NCBI RefSeq assembly: GCF_009728995.1
Contig: NZ_VTZW01000006.1
Span: 62,001-126,000, forward strand
Direction: 5' to 3'
Origin: Streptomonospora sp. PA3
GTDB lineage: Bacteria; Actinomycetota; Actinomycetes; Streptosporangiales; Streptosporangiaceae
DNA: 64,000 bases
Shown here: positions 53,103 through 61,391 of the stretch, in pieces
Position numbering within the stretch: position 1 is the first letter of the stretch
Layout: each line of letters begins with the position of its first letter
The notes under the pieces: generated by a model
Seen by the model: only the letters and a program-made list of their open reading frames with translations
Database searches by the model: none
Told to the model about the DNA's origin: nothing
Translations under genes and position numbers: made by a program

Positions 53103-53204
53103 AAATGAACCTTATCCCTCTGAGCAGAAGCACGTCTTGGACTTATCACAGCCGACGCCCGTAGCGTCGTCGGCATCGCAGGAGATCGGCACGGGAGATG
53201 TGAC
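53103..53204. promoter_or_regulatory. divergent control region of the LysR and DHFR-like genes
   Basis: Contains ATAA-N7-TTAT (53101-53115), which overlaps the LysR start, and a second CTTATC near 53139, both of the T-N11-A style LysR site. Low certainty. Confidence 0.4.
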
Positions 53205-53741
53205 ATGGGCAATCTGGTGGTCTCGGAGTTCCTCGCTCTCAACGGCGTGATGGAGGCGCCGGAGAAGTGGTCGCTGGACTATTTCGACGACGGCATCGCC
53301 GAGTTCAAGCTGGCCGAGATCCTGTCCGGCGGCGCGCTTCTGCTCGGCCGCAGGACTTATGACGGCTTCGCGGCCGCATGGCCGGGGCGGACGGACGAGA
53401 CCGGGTTCGCGGACAAGATCAACGAGATGCCGAAGTACGTCGTCTCTTCTCGCGGCGACGCGCCTTGGCGGAACACGACCGTGATCGGGCCGGACTTCGC
53501 CGAGCCGGTCGCAGCACTGAAGGCGGAGGTCGCCGGCGACATCCTGGTCAACGGCAGCGGCGAACTGGTGGACGGCCTCCTGGCCGAGGGCCTGGTCGAC
53601 CGGCTCACGCTGATCACGTATCCGGTGATGCCGGCGTCCGGGAAGCGGCTGTTCGCCGACGGCACCGCGGCGGAGCTGGAGCTGATCGAGACGCGGGAGT
53701 TCGCCGGCCCGGTCCTGAGCACGTACGCGGTGCGGAAGTGA
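53205..53741 (+). CDS. dihydrofolate reductase/RibD C-terminal family protein
   Basis: 178 aa. MGNLVVSEFLALNGVMEAPEKW, GALLLGRRTYDGFAAAWPGR, KYVVSSRGDAPWRNTTVI, GDILVNGSGELVDGLL, VDRLTLITYPVMPASGKRLFADG and STYAVRK are typical of the RibD_C/DHFR-like family common in actinobacteria. It probably reduces an unknown small molecule with NADPH; it is not the essential folA. Operon with the small membrane protein that follows. Confidence 0.9.
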   Translation: MGNLVVSEFLALNGVMEAPEKWSLDYFDDGIAEFKLAEILSGGALLLGRRTYDGFAAAWPGRTDETGFADKINEMPKYVVSSRGDAPWRNTTVIGPDFAEPVAALKAEVAGDILVNGSGELVDGLLAEGLVDRLTLITYPVMPASGKRLFADGTAAELELIETREFAGPVLSTYAVRK

Positions 53742-53974
53742 TCAGCGCGGCGGTGCGGGCGCGTGCCGCGACGACGCTCGCGGCCTGGGCCGCGGCGTTC
53801 GGGATCGTCCTGGTACTGCTGACGCTCTTCGGCGACGCGCTGGCCGCTCTGGCGATGCCCGCCCGTGCCCTGCTCATCAGCGGGGTGCTCGTCGTGGTCA
53901 TGGTCAATCTGGTCATGCCGCGGGTGAGCGCAGCGGTCGACCGGTGGTGCGCGAGCACCGGAGAGGACCGCTGA
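53738..53974 (+). CDS. small two-helix membrane protein, 78 aa
   Basis: GTG overlaps the previous stop (GTGA), so translation is coupled. Two hydrophobic helices (AAFGIVLVLLTLFGDALAAL and ALLISGVLVVVMVNLVMP) and a short polar tail with Cys. No family beyond a small membrane protein. Confidence 0.7.
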   Translation: MISAAVRARAATTLAAWAAAFGIVLVLLTLFGDALAALAMPARALLISGVLVVVMVNLVMPRVSAAVDRWCASTGEDR

Positions 53975-53990
53975 GCGGCGCCGTCGCGGC

Positions 53991-54026
53991 GGGCGGGGCG
54001 GGGGGGCCGAGACCGGCGCCCCGCCC
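53991..54026. terminator. bidirectional terminator
   Basis: Perfect 10-bp stem (53991-54000 and 54017-54026), between the small membrane gene and the convergent MFS gene. Confidence 0.55.
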
Positions 54027-54040
54027 TGCCCGAGGACGGC

Positions 54041-55465
54041 TCAGCCGCCGGCGACCGTTCGGGGCGGGCGCTTCCAGAGGAGGGTGAGCAGGATGCCGCC
54101 CGCAAGGGCGGTCGTCACCGTCACCGGGACGAAGGCGGCCTGGAATCCGGCGCCCGCCTCCAGCACGACGCCGGCTGCCACGGTCACGACCACCGTGGTC
54201 AGAAAGCCGCTCATGTTGACCAGGCCGGAGGCCACGCCCGTGCGCTCGGCGGGCAGGCCGTCGCGGGCGAAGTCGAACGACAGGGCGGGCGCGATCACCG
54301 CTCCCGACGCGCTGACCACCAGCACGGCGAGCACCAGCCACGTCGGCGGCAGCCCGCCGGGCCAGCCGACCACGGTGAGCCAGCCCCCGGCGAACAGGCT
54401 CACCAGCGCGGTCGCCAGGGGGCGCCGCACACCGGGGCGCCGGCCGGCCAGCAGCCCGATGACCGGGGAGACCCACAGCACGGCCGCGCCGATACCGGAG
54501 AGCAGGGTGCCGGCCACCGCAGGAGCGAACCCCATCCCCTCCACAAGGAAGGGATAGCCCCAGAGCACACCGAGCATCGTGAAGGGCGGCATGATCGCCG
54601 CGTGGTGGGCCAGGCCCAGCCGCGGTCCGTGCGTGCGCAGTGCTTCGGCGATGCTCTCCAGTGCGCGCACGGGCGGGTGGGCGCCCGCGGCCGGCCGGCC
54701 CGAGGGCCGGTCGCGCACCACCAGCAGTACGAGCAGCGTCATCGCCAGCGTCACGCCGGAGAAGGCGAGGAATGCGCCCGTCCAGCCCAGTCCGTGCAGC
54801 GCGAAGGACAGCGGGGCGACGCTGGCCGCCTGGCCCAGCCCGCCGGCGACCCCCGTCAGCCCGCTGACGAGCGCGTAGCGGGCGCGGGGGAACCACAGTG
54901 CCGCGAGGCGGATCACGTTGAGGAACGTGACGGCGTCGCCCATGCCGATCAGCACCCGGCCGGCGATGGCCGCCTCGATGGAGGGAGCCAGCGCGAAGAC
55001 GGCCACGCCCGCCGCCATCAGCAGGGAACCCGCGATCAACGAGGCGCGGGGACCGACCCGGTCGGCGAGCAGTCCGGTGGGAACCTGCAGCAGCACGTAC
55101 ACCAGCAGTTGGAGCATGGGCAGCATCGACAGCAGCGCCGGGCCGGCGTCGAACCGCTCCTGGGCCTCCAGCGCCGCGGCGCCCAGGCCGTTGCGGTGGA
55201 ACATCGCCAGGAAGTAGACGCCTACTCCGATGCCCCACACCAGCCAGGCGCGGGCGCCGCCGACCGGTTCGGCGGCGGGCCGGGCCGCCGGCGGCGGGGC
55301 CGCGGGGCTTGCGGGGGTGCGGTGTCCGCGGCTCCCCGCTGCGTGAGCGGGCGCCGTCGACACCCGATGACCGGATGAATGAGGGCGCACGTAGCCGTCC
55401 CGGCGGCGGCCGGCGGACCGCGAGGCGCCGGCCGGGTGCTCGGCGGAGGGACCGGCCCCGCTCAT
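54041..55465 (-). CDS. MFS transporter, 12 helices
   Basis: 474 aa. A long Pro/Ala/His-rich N-terminal tail (about 60 residues) precedes the 12-helix MFS core: ARAWLVWGIGVGVYFLAMFHRNGLG, VPTGLLADRVGPRASLIAGS (motif A), AIAGRVLIGMGDAVTFL and SGLVNMSGFLTTVVVTVAAG. Motif FHRNGLGAA suggests the anion:cation or sugar/nitrate-porter-like branch. ATG at 55465 overlaps the GntR stop (ATGA), so the pair is one operon. It is probably induced by its substrate through the GntR protein. Confidence 0.85.
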   Translation of the reverse strand: MSGAGPSAEHPAGASRSAGRRRDGYVRPHSSGHRVSTAPAHAAGSRGHRTPASPAAPPPAARPAAEPVGGARAWLVWGIGVGVYFLAMFHRNGLGAAALEAQERFDAGPALLSMLPMLQLLVYVLLQVPTGLLADRVGPRASLIAGSLLMAAGVAVFALAPSIEAAIAGRVLIGMGDAVTFLNVIRLAALWFPRARYALVSGLTGVAGGLGQAASVAPLSFALHGLGWTGAFLAFSGVTLAMTLLVLLVVRDRPSGRPAAGAHPPVRALESIAEALRTHGPRLGLAHHAAIMPPFTMLGVLWGYPFLVEGMGFAPAVAGTLLSGIGAAVLWVSPVIGLLAGRRPGVRRPLATALVSLFAGGWLTVVGWPGGLPPTWLVLAVLVVSASGAVIAPALSFDFARDGLPAERTGVASGLVNMSGFLTTVVVTVAAGVVLEAGAGFQAAFVPVTVTTALAGGILLTLLWKRPPRTVAGG

Positions 55466-56106
55466 GTGCGCGCTCCGAGCAGCTGTGCGGCGCCGTCCAG
55501 GTGCTCCTGCACGGCGTTGCGCGCCGACTCCGCGTCGCCCGCCCGGATCGCCGCGAGGATGGCGGCGTGCTCGTCGATGTTCCTGCGCATCCGCGACACG
55601 GTGCGAACCCCCTCCTTCATCATCCGCAGCTGCCGGTCGCGCAGCGAGTCGTACAGCCCGGCGAGGATCGCGTTGCCGCTCGCGGCGACGATCTCGCGGT
55701 GGAACTCGCGGTCGGCCAGCACGAACGCCTGGCGGTCCCCCTCCACCTCGGCGCGCATGCACTCGAGCAGCTCGGCCAGCCGGTGCGCCAGGGCCTCGCG
55801 CTCTGCCGACTCGGCTCCGGCCGCCTTCTGCGCGGTGTGCGCCTCCACGAGCCGGCGGGTCTCGACGACGTCGTCGATCTCGTCCTGGGAGACGGGGACC
55901 ACCAGCGCACCGCGCTTGGGGTAGAGCCGCACCAGCCCTTCGGCCTCCAGGCGCAGCAGCGCTTCGCGCACCGGCGTGCGGGAGACCCCGACACCCGCGG
56001 CGATGTCCCCTTCGCTGATGAGGTCGCCGCCGGCGTAGCGGCGGGCCAGGATCGCGTCTTTGGCGTAGCGGTAGGCGCGGTCGGTCGCCGACGTCTTTGT
56101 ATGCAT
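55462..56106 (-). CDS. GntR family regulator (FCD/FadR subfamily)
   Basis: 214 aa. HTH: AYRYAKDAILARRYAGGDLISEGDIAAGVGVSRTPVREALLRLEAEGLVRL. C-terminal FCD domain with metal-ligand pattern: DEIDDVVETRRLVEAHTAQ, ADREFHREIVAASGN and MRRNIDEHAAILAAI, where the His and Asp residues bind a metal in this group. Senses a carboxylic or sugar acid. First gene of the operon with the MFS transporter. Direct repeats overlapping its start point to autoregulation. Confidence 0.9.
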   Translation of the reverse strand: MHTKTSATDRAYRYAKDAILARRYAGGDLISEGDIAAGVGVSRTPVREALLRLEAEGLVRLYPKRGALVVPVSQDEIDDVVETRRLVEAHTAQKAAGAESAEREALAHRLAELLECMRAEVEGDRQAFVLADREFHREIVAASGNAILAGLYDSLRDRQLRMMKEGVRTVSRMRRNIDEHAAILAAIRAGDAESARNAVQEHLDGAAQLLGART

Positions 56107-56113
56107 CTTGTAT
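56097..56113 (-). promoter_or_regulatory. GntR operator candidate over the gntR start
   Basis: TTGTAT twice (56097-56102 and 56108-56113), 11 bp apart, flanking the GntR ATG. TTGTAT-type halves are usual for FCD-GntR sites; two on one helix face suggest autorepression. Confidence 0.5.
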
Positions 56114-56888
56114 CTATGCTAGCCGCGCACGCCCACGCGCGCGCGGGAGAACGAGGTGTGACACGCCACGGCCGGCCGTGGCGCCGAGCACGGCCGGGCG
56201 GGTGCGCTCCGGTCGGCCCGAGATGGTTCCCGGCCCCGGCGGCCGCGCGGCGCCGGAGTGGCCTGTGAGGCCACGGGGACACCAAGAGACGGTCACACCG
56301 CCATCAAGGGGGGCCAAACCTCCAGTTCGGACTAGAAGCGACTAACCGCCCGACCGAATACCACGGTTTGTCACCGGACGGACACGAAACGCCTATCGAG
56401 GCTGCCCTCAGGGCCGCCTCGGGGATGCAATACGCAGATTTGTGCGGTTGAACAGGTTTTGTGCGGCGCGAAGCGGTCCGGCGCCGCCCCGAGCTGCGGG
56501 AACACCGCTCCCACCAGGGATGACGCAACCCGCACCCCGTGGTGGCTCGCCGTGAAGCGCCTGACATTCCCCGGGGACCACCCATGGCCTGTTTCGGCCA
56601 GCAGACTCGAACCGACCCCTTTTGACCTGGAAAAACACCACGTACACGCGGATGTCACCCCGCATCCACCTGTGACATGGGCCACATTTTCGAGGGTCGA
56701 CCCCTAGGGGGCGATTGCTGCTACTATCCGGAGCGCAAAGAATAACCAGGAGGTAACGACAGAGTTCGCGGCCTACCAACTTTGCAAAGATCGTGGGTCT
56801 TCCACTGACCGGCCCATGCTCGGACCGCGGTAGCGCCTCCCTCGCAGGCGGCGCCCCACGGCGGCAACCGGACTGATCAGGAGACGAA
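56107..56888. other. long intergenic region, 782 bp
   Basis: Less GC-rich than neighbours from about 56320 to 56760. Contains the palindromes GGGTCGACCC (56694-56703) and CCCCTAGGGG (56701-56710) back to back, a TACTAT -10-like box (56722-56727), and an AGGAGG-like site near 56749 with no good start after it. Small frames on both strands have poor codon bias. It may hold a regulated promoter or small RNA for the 127-aa gene. Confidence 0.4.
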
Positions 56889-57272
56889 GTGAGTCACTGG
56901 CGGTTGAACAATCCGCGGGCCAACCGCGTGAAGGCGGCATTGGCTAACCGCGTCAAACACAGACCCCGGCACGCGTTCTGCGCCGAGCGAGCCGTGACAG
57001 CCCTGTGGGATGAACTCGTCGCCGTCGCCGCCCGCCCGATGTACCGGGCCGGCACCTCCGAACTCGCGGTCATCTCGATCATGCGCGGCATCAACGTCTG
57101 GTGCCGCGACGGCAAGTTCATCTGGAACGACCTCTTCGGCAGCACCGTCACCCATCCGGCCAGCGATCCCGCCGGGGCCGCGGAGCTGCTCAACTCCCTC
57201 TCCTTCTCCTTCCCCCTCACCAGTCCTTTCCAGCGCGGCCGCCACCATGCGTCGTCGCTGTCCGCGGCTTGA
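56889..57272 (+). CDS. hypothetical protein, 127 aa
   Basis: GTG after AGGAGA. Basic N terminus (RANRVKAALANRVKHRPRHAF), then ERAVTALWDELVAVAARPMYR and SELAVISIMRGINVWCRDGKFIWNDLF, then a low-complexity tail (SFSFPLTSPFQRGRHH). The core looks like a helical domain with a Trp-rich end. No family recognised. Confidence 0.6.
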   Translation: MSHWRLNNPRANRVKAALANRVKHRPRHAFCAERAVTALWDELVAVAARPMYRAGTSELAVISIMRGINVWCRDGKFIWNDLFGSTVTHPASDPAGAAELLNSLSFSFPLTSPFQRGRHHASSLSAA

Positions 57273-57563
57273 AGCGATCCCGGCACCGGCGAGACTCCAC
57301 CCGGCCCCGGTTCCGGTGCGCCACGAGTGCGCGAGCCGTCGAGTGAAGTCTCTGTAGGGTGAGACGCGCCAAGCGTCCATCCGGTTCCGGCTTGTTCGCG
57401 GCAGCCGCCACCACCTCAGTCACCCGCCCCGGGCATTCGTGTGCCCGATGGATCCGGCCCGCGGTGCGGCCCCGGGGCGCGGGTCCTGCGGCCCTACCTC
57501 TCCGCCGCCGATCCCCCACTGCCCGGCCGGGCCCGGGCGGCCTTCGCCGCCCTCGTCGCTCAC

Positions 57564-58151
57564 CTAGGTCGGCGCCACGACCCGCTGCACGCTCTCGCGG
57601 AGCAGGGCGCGGCGCTTCTCGTGCATGTCCTCCGGCTCGTCGGCGCCGGCCGCGTAGACGTTGCTGACCGGCGACCACGCCATGGACATCGCGATGACCA
57701 TCGCCATCAGGTCGAACGGGTCGCCGGAGCGGACGGCACCTGCCGCCTGGGCCTCGGCGATCGCCCGGAGTTTGGGCTCGTCGAGTCGATCCGCGTCCTC
57801 GACGAGGTGGCCGGTCGGGCGGCGCTCCAGGCGGACCCACGTGGCCAGCCGGATGAGGTCCGGGCGGCGCAGGTACTCGTCGTAGAGCCGCACGGCCCAG
57901 TCCGCGAGATCGGCGGAGTCGATGGGGACGACGTCCATGATCCGCTCCAGCGAGCCGAAGAAGATCGCGTCGAACAGCCCTTCCTTGCTGCCGAAGTAGC
58001 CGTAGAGCTGGGCCTTGTTGGTGCGGGCGGCGGCCACGATCCGCTCGATGCGTGCGCCGGCGATCCCGTGTTCGGCGAACTCCCGGGTCGCGACCTCCAG
58101 GATGCGCTGCTTGGTGGCGGCTCCACGCGAGGTCAGGGGCTTATCGGCCAT
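57564..58151 (-). CDS. TetR family repressor next to an alcohol dehydrogenase
   Basis: 195 aa. HTH TKQRILEVATREFAEHGIAGARIERIVAAARTNKAQLYGYFGSKEGLFDAIF, then a helical ligand domain (YDEYLRRPDLIRLATWVRLER). Divergent from a zinc alcohol dehydrogenase, with two related operator motifs between. ATG at 58151 preferred over GTG 58160. The ligand is probably the dehydrogenase substrate or a toxic aldehyde (inference). Confidence 0.9.
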   Translation of the reverse strand: MADKPLTSRGAATKQRILEVATREFAEHGIAGARIERIVAAARTNKAQLYGYFGSKEGLFDAIFFGSLERIMDVVPIDSADLADWAVRLYDEYLRRPDLIRLATWVRLERRPTGHLVEDADRLDEPKLRAIAEAQAAGAVRSGDPFDLMAMVIAMSMAWSPVSNVYAAGADEPEDMHEKRRALLRESVQRVVAPT

Positions 58152-58167
58152 GCCCGCCACGATAACA

Positions 58168-58233
58168 ACAGAACGGTCGGTTTACTCGGGACTCCGGCTT
58201 CGGCTAGCTTGAAACAGACAGAACAGTCTGTTT
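58168..58233. promoter_or_regulatory. two TetR operator sites
   Basis: ACAGAACGGTCGGTTTA (58168-58184) and the same motif ACAGAACAGTCTGTTTG (58218-58234). The second lies in the perfect inverted repeat AAACAGAC-N6-GTCTGTTT (58212-58233), directly before the dehydrogenase ribosome site. One site serves each divergent gene. Confidence 0.7.
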
Positions 58234-58249
58234 GTTTAGGAGCCGGGGT

Positions 58250-59293
58250 ATGAGGACGACGATCGGATGGCAGGCGGAGCGCCCCGGGGATGCGCTGCGG
58301 CGGGCGCCGCTGGAGCGGCGGGACCTGCGCACCGACGACATCGCGGTGCGCGTGGACTACTGCGGCGTGTGCCATAGCGACCTGCACGCGCTGCGCACCC
58401 TGCCCGAAGGGGCGGCCGCACCGCTGGTACCGGGGCACGAGTTCACCGGGACGGTGACGGAGGCCGGCCGCGATGTCACCCGGTTCGCCGTCGGCGACCC
58501 GGTCGCGGTCGGCAACATCGTCGACTCCTGCGGCGTGTGCGCCATGTGCCGACGGGGCCAGGAGAACTTCTGCCACGGGTTCCCGACCCTGACCTACGGC
58601 GGCACCGACCGGCACGACGGCTCCCCCACGCTGGGCGCCTACTCGCGGGAGTACGTGGTCCGCGACCGGTTCGCCTACCCGCTGCCCGAAGGACTCGACC
58701 CGGCTGCCGCCGCCCCGCTGCTGTGCGCCGGCATCACCGTGTGGGAGCCGCTGCAAGCCCTCGGCGCCGGCCCCGGCACCCGCGTGGCCGTGGTCGGGCT
58801 CGGCGGCCTCGGGCACCTCGCGGTCAAACTCGCCGTCGCGCTGGGCGCCGAGACCACGGTCGTCAGCCGGTCCGCGGCCAAGGCCGAGGACGCCCGCCGC
58901 CTCGGCGCACACGACCTCCTCGTGTCCACCGACGAGAAGCAGCTTTCCGGCGCCCGCGACGGGTTCGACATCGTCATCGACACCATCGCGGTCCCGCACG
59001 ACCCCGCTGACTACCTGCGCCTCGTCGCCCTGGACGGCACGCTCAGCCTGCTCGGCCACCTCGGCCCGGTCGAGGTGCAGACCATGGATCTGCTCCTGGG
59101 GCGCAAACGGCTCAGCTCCGCGGGCAGCGGCGGTCGGCCCGCGACGGCGTCGATGCTGGAGTTCTGCGCCGCACACGGCGTCGCCGCCGACATCGAGCTC
59201 CTACCCTCCGCGCAGGTGAACGAAGCCTTGGCCCGCCTCGGCCGCAACGACGTCCGCTACCGCTTCGTCCTGGACATGTCCGACCTCGCTTAG
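58250..59293 (+). CDS. zinc-dependent alcohol dehydrogenase (YahK/cinnamyl-ADH type)
   Basis: 347 aa. Catalytic zinc: YCGVCHSDLH (Cys41-type) and PGHEFTGTV with GHE. Structural zinc: SCGVCAMCRRGQENFC. NADP-binding Rossmann motif GLGGLGHLAVKLAVALG. Matches the CAD/YahK group, which reduces aldehydes with NADPH. Regulated by the divergent TetR protein. ATG at 58250 after AGGAG; an earlier TTG frame at 58232 would overlap the operator. Confidence 0.92.
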   Translation: MRTTIGWQAERPGDALRRAPLERRDLRTDDIAVRVDYCGVCHSDLHALRTLPEGAAAPLVPGHEFTGTVTEAGRDVTRFAVGDPVAVGNIVDSCGVCAMCRRGQENFCHGFPTLTYGGTDRHDGSPTLGAYSREYVVRDRFAYPLPEGLDPAAAAPLLCAGITVWEPLQALGAGPGTRVAVVGLGGLGHLAVKLAVALGAETTVVSRSAAKAEDARRLGAHDLLVSTDEKQLSGARDGFDIVIDTIAVPHDPADYLRLVALDGTLSLLGHLGPVEVQTMDLLLGRKRLSSAGSGGRPATASMLEFCAAHGVAADIELLPSAQVNEALARLGRNDVRYRFVLDMSDLA

Positions 59294-59450
59294 GCTTGTC
59301 CGAGAAGGCCGCAACGTCGGCCGGCGCGGCGGCGAAGGCCCCGGTGCCCGTCCCGTACGCCGCGGCGAGGTGCGGGTAGCGGTGGCGACACGCCGTGGCC
59401 GCGGCACCTGTCCACGCAGAAAAACGGCGGTTCATGGCGGGCGGAACGCT

Positions 59451-60089
59451 TCACCCGAGTGGGTGGGGGCTGGATGCGGTGCGGTCGTAGAGGTCGCGGA
59501 ACTCGCGGACTCGGCGCTGGCGGCGGCGGATGAGGGGAAAGGCCGCCACCAGGAACAGGAGCGGAACCACGGGAAGCCAGGCGGCGGTGCTGGAACCGGC
59601 GGCGTACTGCAGCGCCAGGTTGCCGCCGTTGAGCAGGACCAGGATTCCGCAGAGGGCCGCGAAGAACTTCGGCGACCGGGAGGTGTCGCTCTGGTCGGCC
59701 AGGATGCGCCCGAGCCGGTTGGTCTCGGGGTCCTCGTGCAGTGTCCCCTTCATGATCTGCCAGTGGGCCGCCCACACCCGCGCGGGGTCGGAGTCGGGCG
59801 GGACCGGATTGCCCTTGACCATCCGCCGCAGCATCCACGCGAGCAAAGGGACCAGCAGGACGAGGCCTAGCGCCAGCCCGACCACGATGCCTGCGAAGAG
59901 CACGGGCACCCCGGGCCCGGGGCCCCGGGCCAGATCCGCCAACACGAGGAGAAGCGGAGTCGGACCCAGCGCCGCGGCGATGAGGGTCAGACGGACGGCG
60001 TACTGCCAGGGGTTGTTCTGGGCGTAAACGGTGAGCCGACCCATGAGGGTGCCGAACAGGCCCGGTTTTCTGCGGGATTTCGACGCCAT
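59451..60089 (-). CDS. hypothetical membrane protein, 212 aa
   Basis: Basic N terminus (ASKSRRKPGLFG), two hydrophobic helices (LTLIAAALGPTPLLLVLADL and VLFAGIVVGLALGLVLLVPLLAW), a polar middle (PDSDPARVWAAHWQIMKGTLHEDPETNRLGR), then two more helices and a very basic C terminus (RRRQRRVREFRDLYDR). No family recognised. Confidence 0.6.
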   Translation of the reverse strand: MASKSRRKPGLFGTLMGRLTVYAQNNPWQYAVRLTLIAAALGPTPLLLVLADLARGPGPGVPVLFAGIVVGLALGLVLLVPLLAWMLRRMVKGNPVPPDSDPARVWAAHWQIMKGTLHEDPETNRLGRILADQSDTSRSPKFFAALCGILVLLNGGNLALQYAAGSSTAAWLPVVPLLFLVAAFPLIRRRQRRVREFRDLYDRTASSPHPLG

Positions 60090-60131
60090 GCCCACGCCCT
60101 GCCCCGCGGCTCTTAGGCGAACGCGCACCTC

Positions 60132-60215
60132 GTTCCGCCGGCCCGCGATCCGCCGCCCCCTCGAAGCGGTCACCGGGACGGTCCTGCTACTCGCAGGGCG
60201 GGTTCTGCTGACACC
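60132..60215 (+). pseudogene. fragment of a LysE-family gene 3' end
   Basis: About 84 bases closely match the 3' end of the intact lysE gene at 63118-63204, with a 3-base deletion. It translates to LEAVTGTVLLLAGRVLL against LEAVTGTVLLALAGRVLL. There is no start or rest of the gene. A relic of a duplication or recombination about 3 kb away, probably non-functional. Confidence 0.65.
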
Positions 60216-60260
60216 CCGACGACCCGACCGGCTTCTGCGTGAGCGGAGCGGCGGTGGACA

Positions 60261-60297
60261 CGGGCGGGGCCGCGCCCGGTGATGCCGGCCCCGCCCG
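60261..60297 (-). terminator. terminator of the VOC/DinB operon
   Basis: Perfect 12-bp stem (60261-60272 and 60286-60297), directly after the VOC gene stop on the minus strand. Confidence 0.65.
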
Positions 60298-60306
60298 CGT
60301 GGTCGG

Positions 60307-60744
60307 TCAGTCCAGGCAGAACTCGTTGCCCTCGGGATCGGCCATGACGATGTGGCCGGCGCCCAGCGGGGGCGCGGGCTCGTAGCGCTGGAGCCGGGTG
60401 GCGCCGTGGGCGGTCAGCCGCTCGGCCTCCGCCTCAAGAGCCGCCATCCGCGCCTCGCCCTGCAGACCGGGTGCCGCGCGAACGTCCAGGTGCACGCGGT
60501 TCTTGGCCTGCTTGCCCTCGGGCACCCGCTGGAAGAACAGCCGCGGCCCGCCGCCCTCCGGGTCGACCACGGCTGAGGCGTCGTTGCGGTTCTCGGGCGG
60601 CACGCCCATCTCCTCCAGCGCCTGCTCCCACGAGTCGAAACCCGGGGGCGGGTCCTGCAGCCGGTAGCCCATGGCCTCGGCCCAGAACGCCGACAACCCG
60701 GCGGGGTCGGCGCAGTCGAACGTGATCTGAACGTCGCGGGCCAT
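60307..60744 (-). CDS. VOC family protein (glyoxalase-like)
   Basis: 145 aa. Two beta-alpha-beta modules: VQITFDCADPAGLSAFWAEAMGY and VHLDVRAAPG, with C-terminal ADPEGNEFCLD, the usual VOC end. Metal ligands appear to be His/Glu but the substrate is unknown. 1 base after the DinB gene, so one operon; under the divergent WYL regulator. Confidence 0.88.
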   Translation of the reverse strand: MARDVQITFDCADPAGLSAFWAEAMGYRLQDPPPGFDSWEQALEEMGVPPENRNDASAVVDPEGGGPRLFFQRVPEGKQAKNRVHLDVRAAPGLQGEARMAALEAEAERLTAHGATRLQRYEPAPPLGAGHIVMADPEGNEFCLD

Positions 60745-60745
60745 C

Positions 60746-61330
60746 TCAGCTCGCCTCCTGACGGATCTGCGGGCGGGTGTGCAGGTACAGGTCGCGCAGC
60801 AGGCACACCTCGCTCAGATGGTGGATCAGTTCGCGGTCGATGTGCAGCACCAGCCGTGCCATGGGGCTGTCGGCGTAGTCCCCCTCCGCCTCCCCGCACG
60901 GGCGGGAGAGGCCGGCCTCGCCGAGGGCTTCGACCCCGGCCGTCCAGGAGGCGTACTCGGCGTCGAGCTGGGCCAGCGCCTCGGCGGCGGTGGCTGCGTA
61001 TTCGAACGACTGATAGTCGGTGGGCGCGCGTCCGAAGTGCGCGGCATTGCGCATCGCGAGCACGCCGACGATCACGTGGCCCAGCCGCCAGGCGATCGTG
61101 GTGAACGGCGGCGGGTCGGGCTCCGGGAACGCGAAGTCGATGGTCATCGCACCGGACCCGCCCTGCACCGGTGCCGTTCCGGTGCCGCGCGGGCGCACGC
61201 TCCAGGAGTCGGACACCGGCTCCCAGAAGTACTCGTCGTCGGTGAGCCCGTCCAGGCGCGGGCGCAGCTGGGTGTTCCAGTGCCAGTCGATCTGGTCGCG
61301 GAGCAATGGGTTCCAGGTCAGGTCGGTCAT
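60746..61330 (-). CDS. DinB family protein (putative metal-dependent thiol transferase)
   Basis: 194 aa four-helix bundle: MTDLTWNPLLRDQIDWHWN, LDGLTDDEYFWEPVSDSWSVRPRG, TTIAWRLGHVIVGVLAMRN and a C-terminal HIDRELIHHLSEVCLLRDLY, whose histidines (with GHV) form the DinB metal site. DinB/MDMPI enzymes use mycothiol or bacillithiol. Usual partner of WYL regulators in actinomycetes. ATG at 61330; an ATG at 61348 is less supported. Confidence 0.87.
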   Translation of the reverse strand: MTDLTWNPLLRDQIDWHWNTQLRPRLDGLTDDEYFWEPVSDSWSVRPRGTGTAPVQGGSGAMTIDFAFPEPDPPPFTTIAWRLGHVIVGVLAMRNAAHFGRAPTDYQSFEYAATAAEALAQLDAEYASWTAGVEALGEAGLSRPCGEAEGDYADSPMARLVLHIDRELIHHLSEVCLLRDLYLHTRPQIRQEAS

Positions 61331-61358
61331 GGTCCCAGGCTTGCGCATATCGCGGACA

Positions 61359-61368
61359 GGAACGTTCC
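61359..61368. promoter_or_regulatory. operator candidate between WYL and DinB genes
   Basis: GGAACGTTCC, perfect palindrome, 29 bp before the DinB ATG and 24 bp before the WYL GTG. Probable binding site for the divergent WYL regulator. Confidence 0.5.
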
Positions 61369-61391
61369 GTGATGCGTGAAATGATGGTCAT

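Noticed and set aside
56739-56840. Small peptide after AGGAGG near 56749 (frame TTEFAAYQLCKDRG)
   Set aside because: No ATG, GTG or TTG at the right distance, and third positions are AT-rich compared with neighbours.
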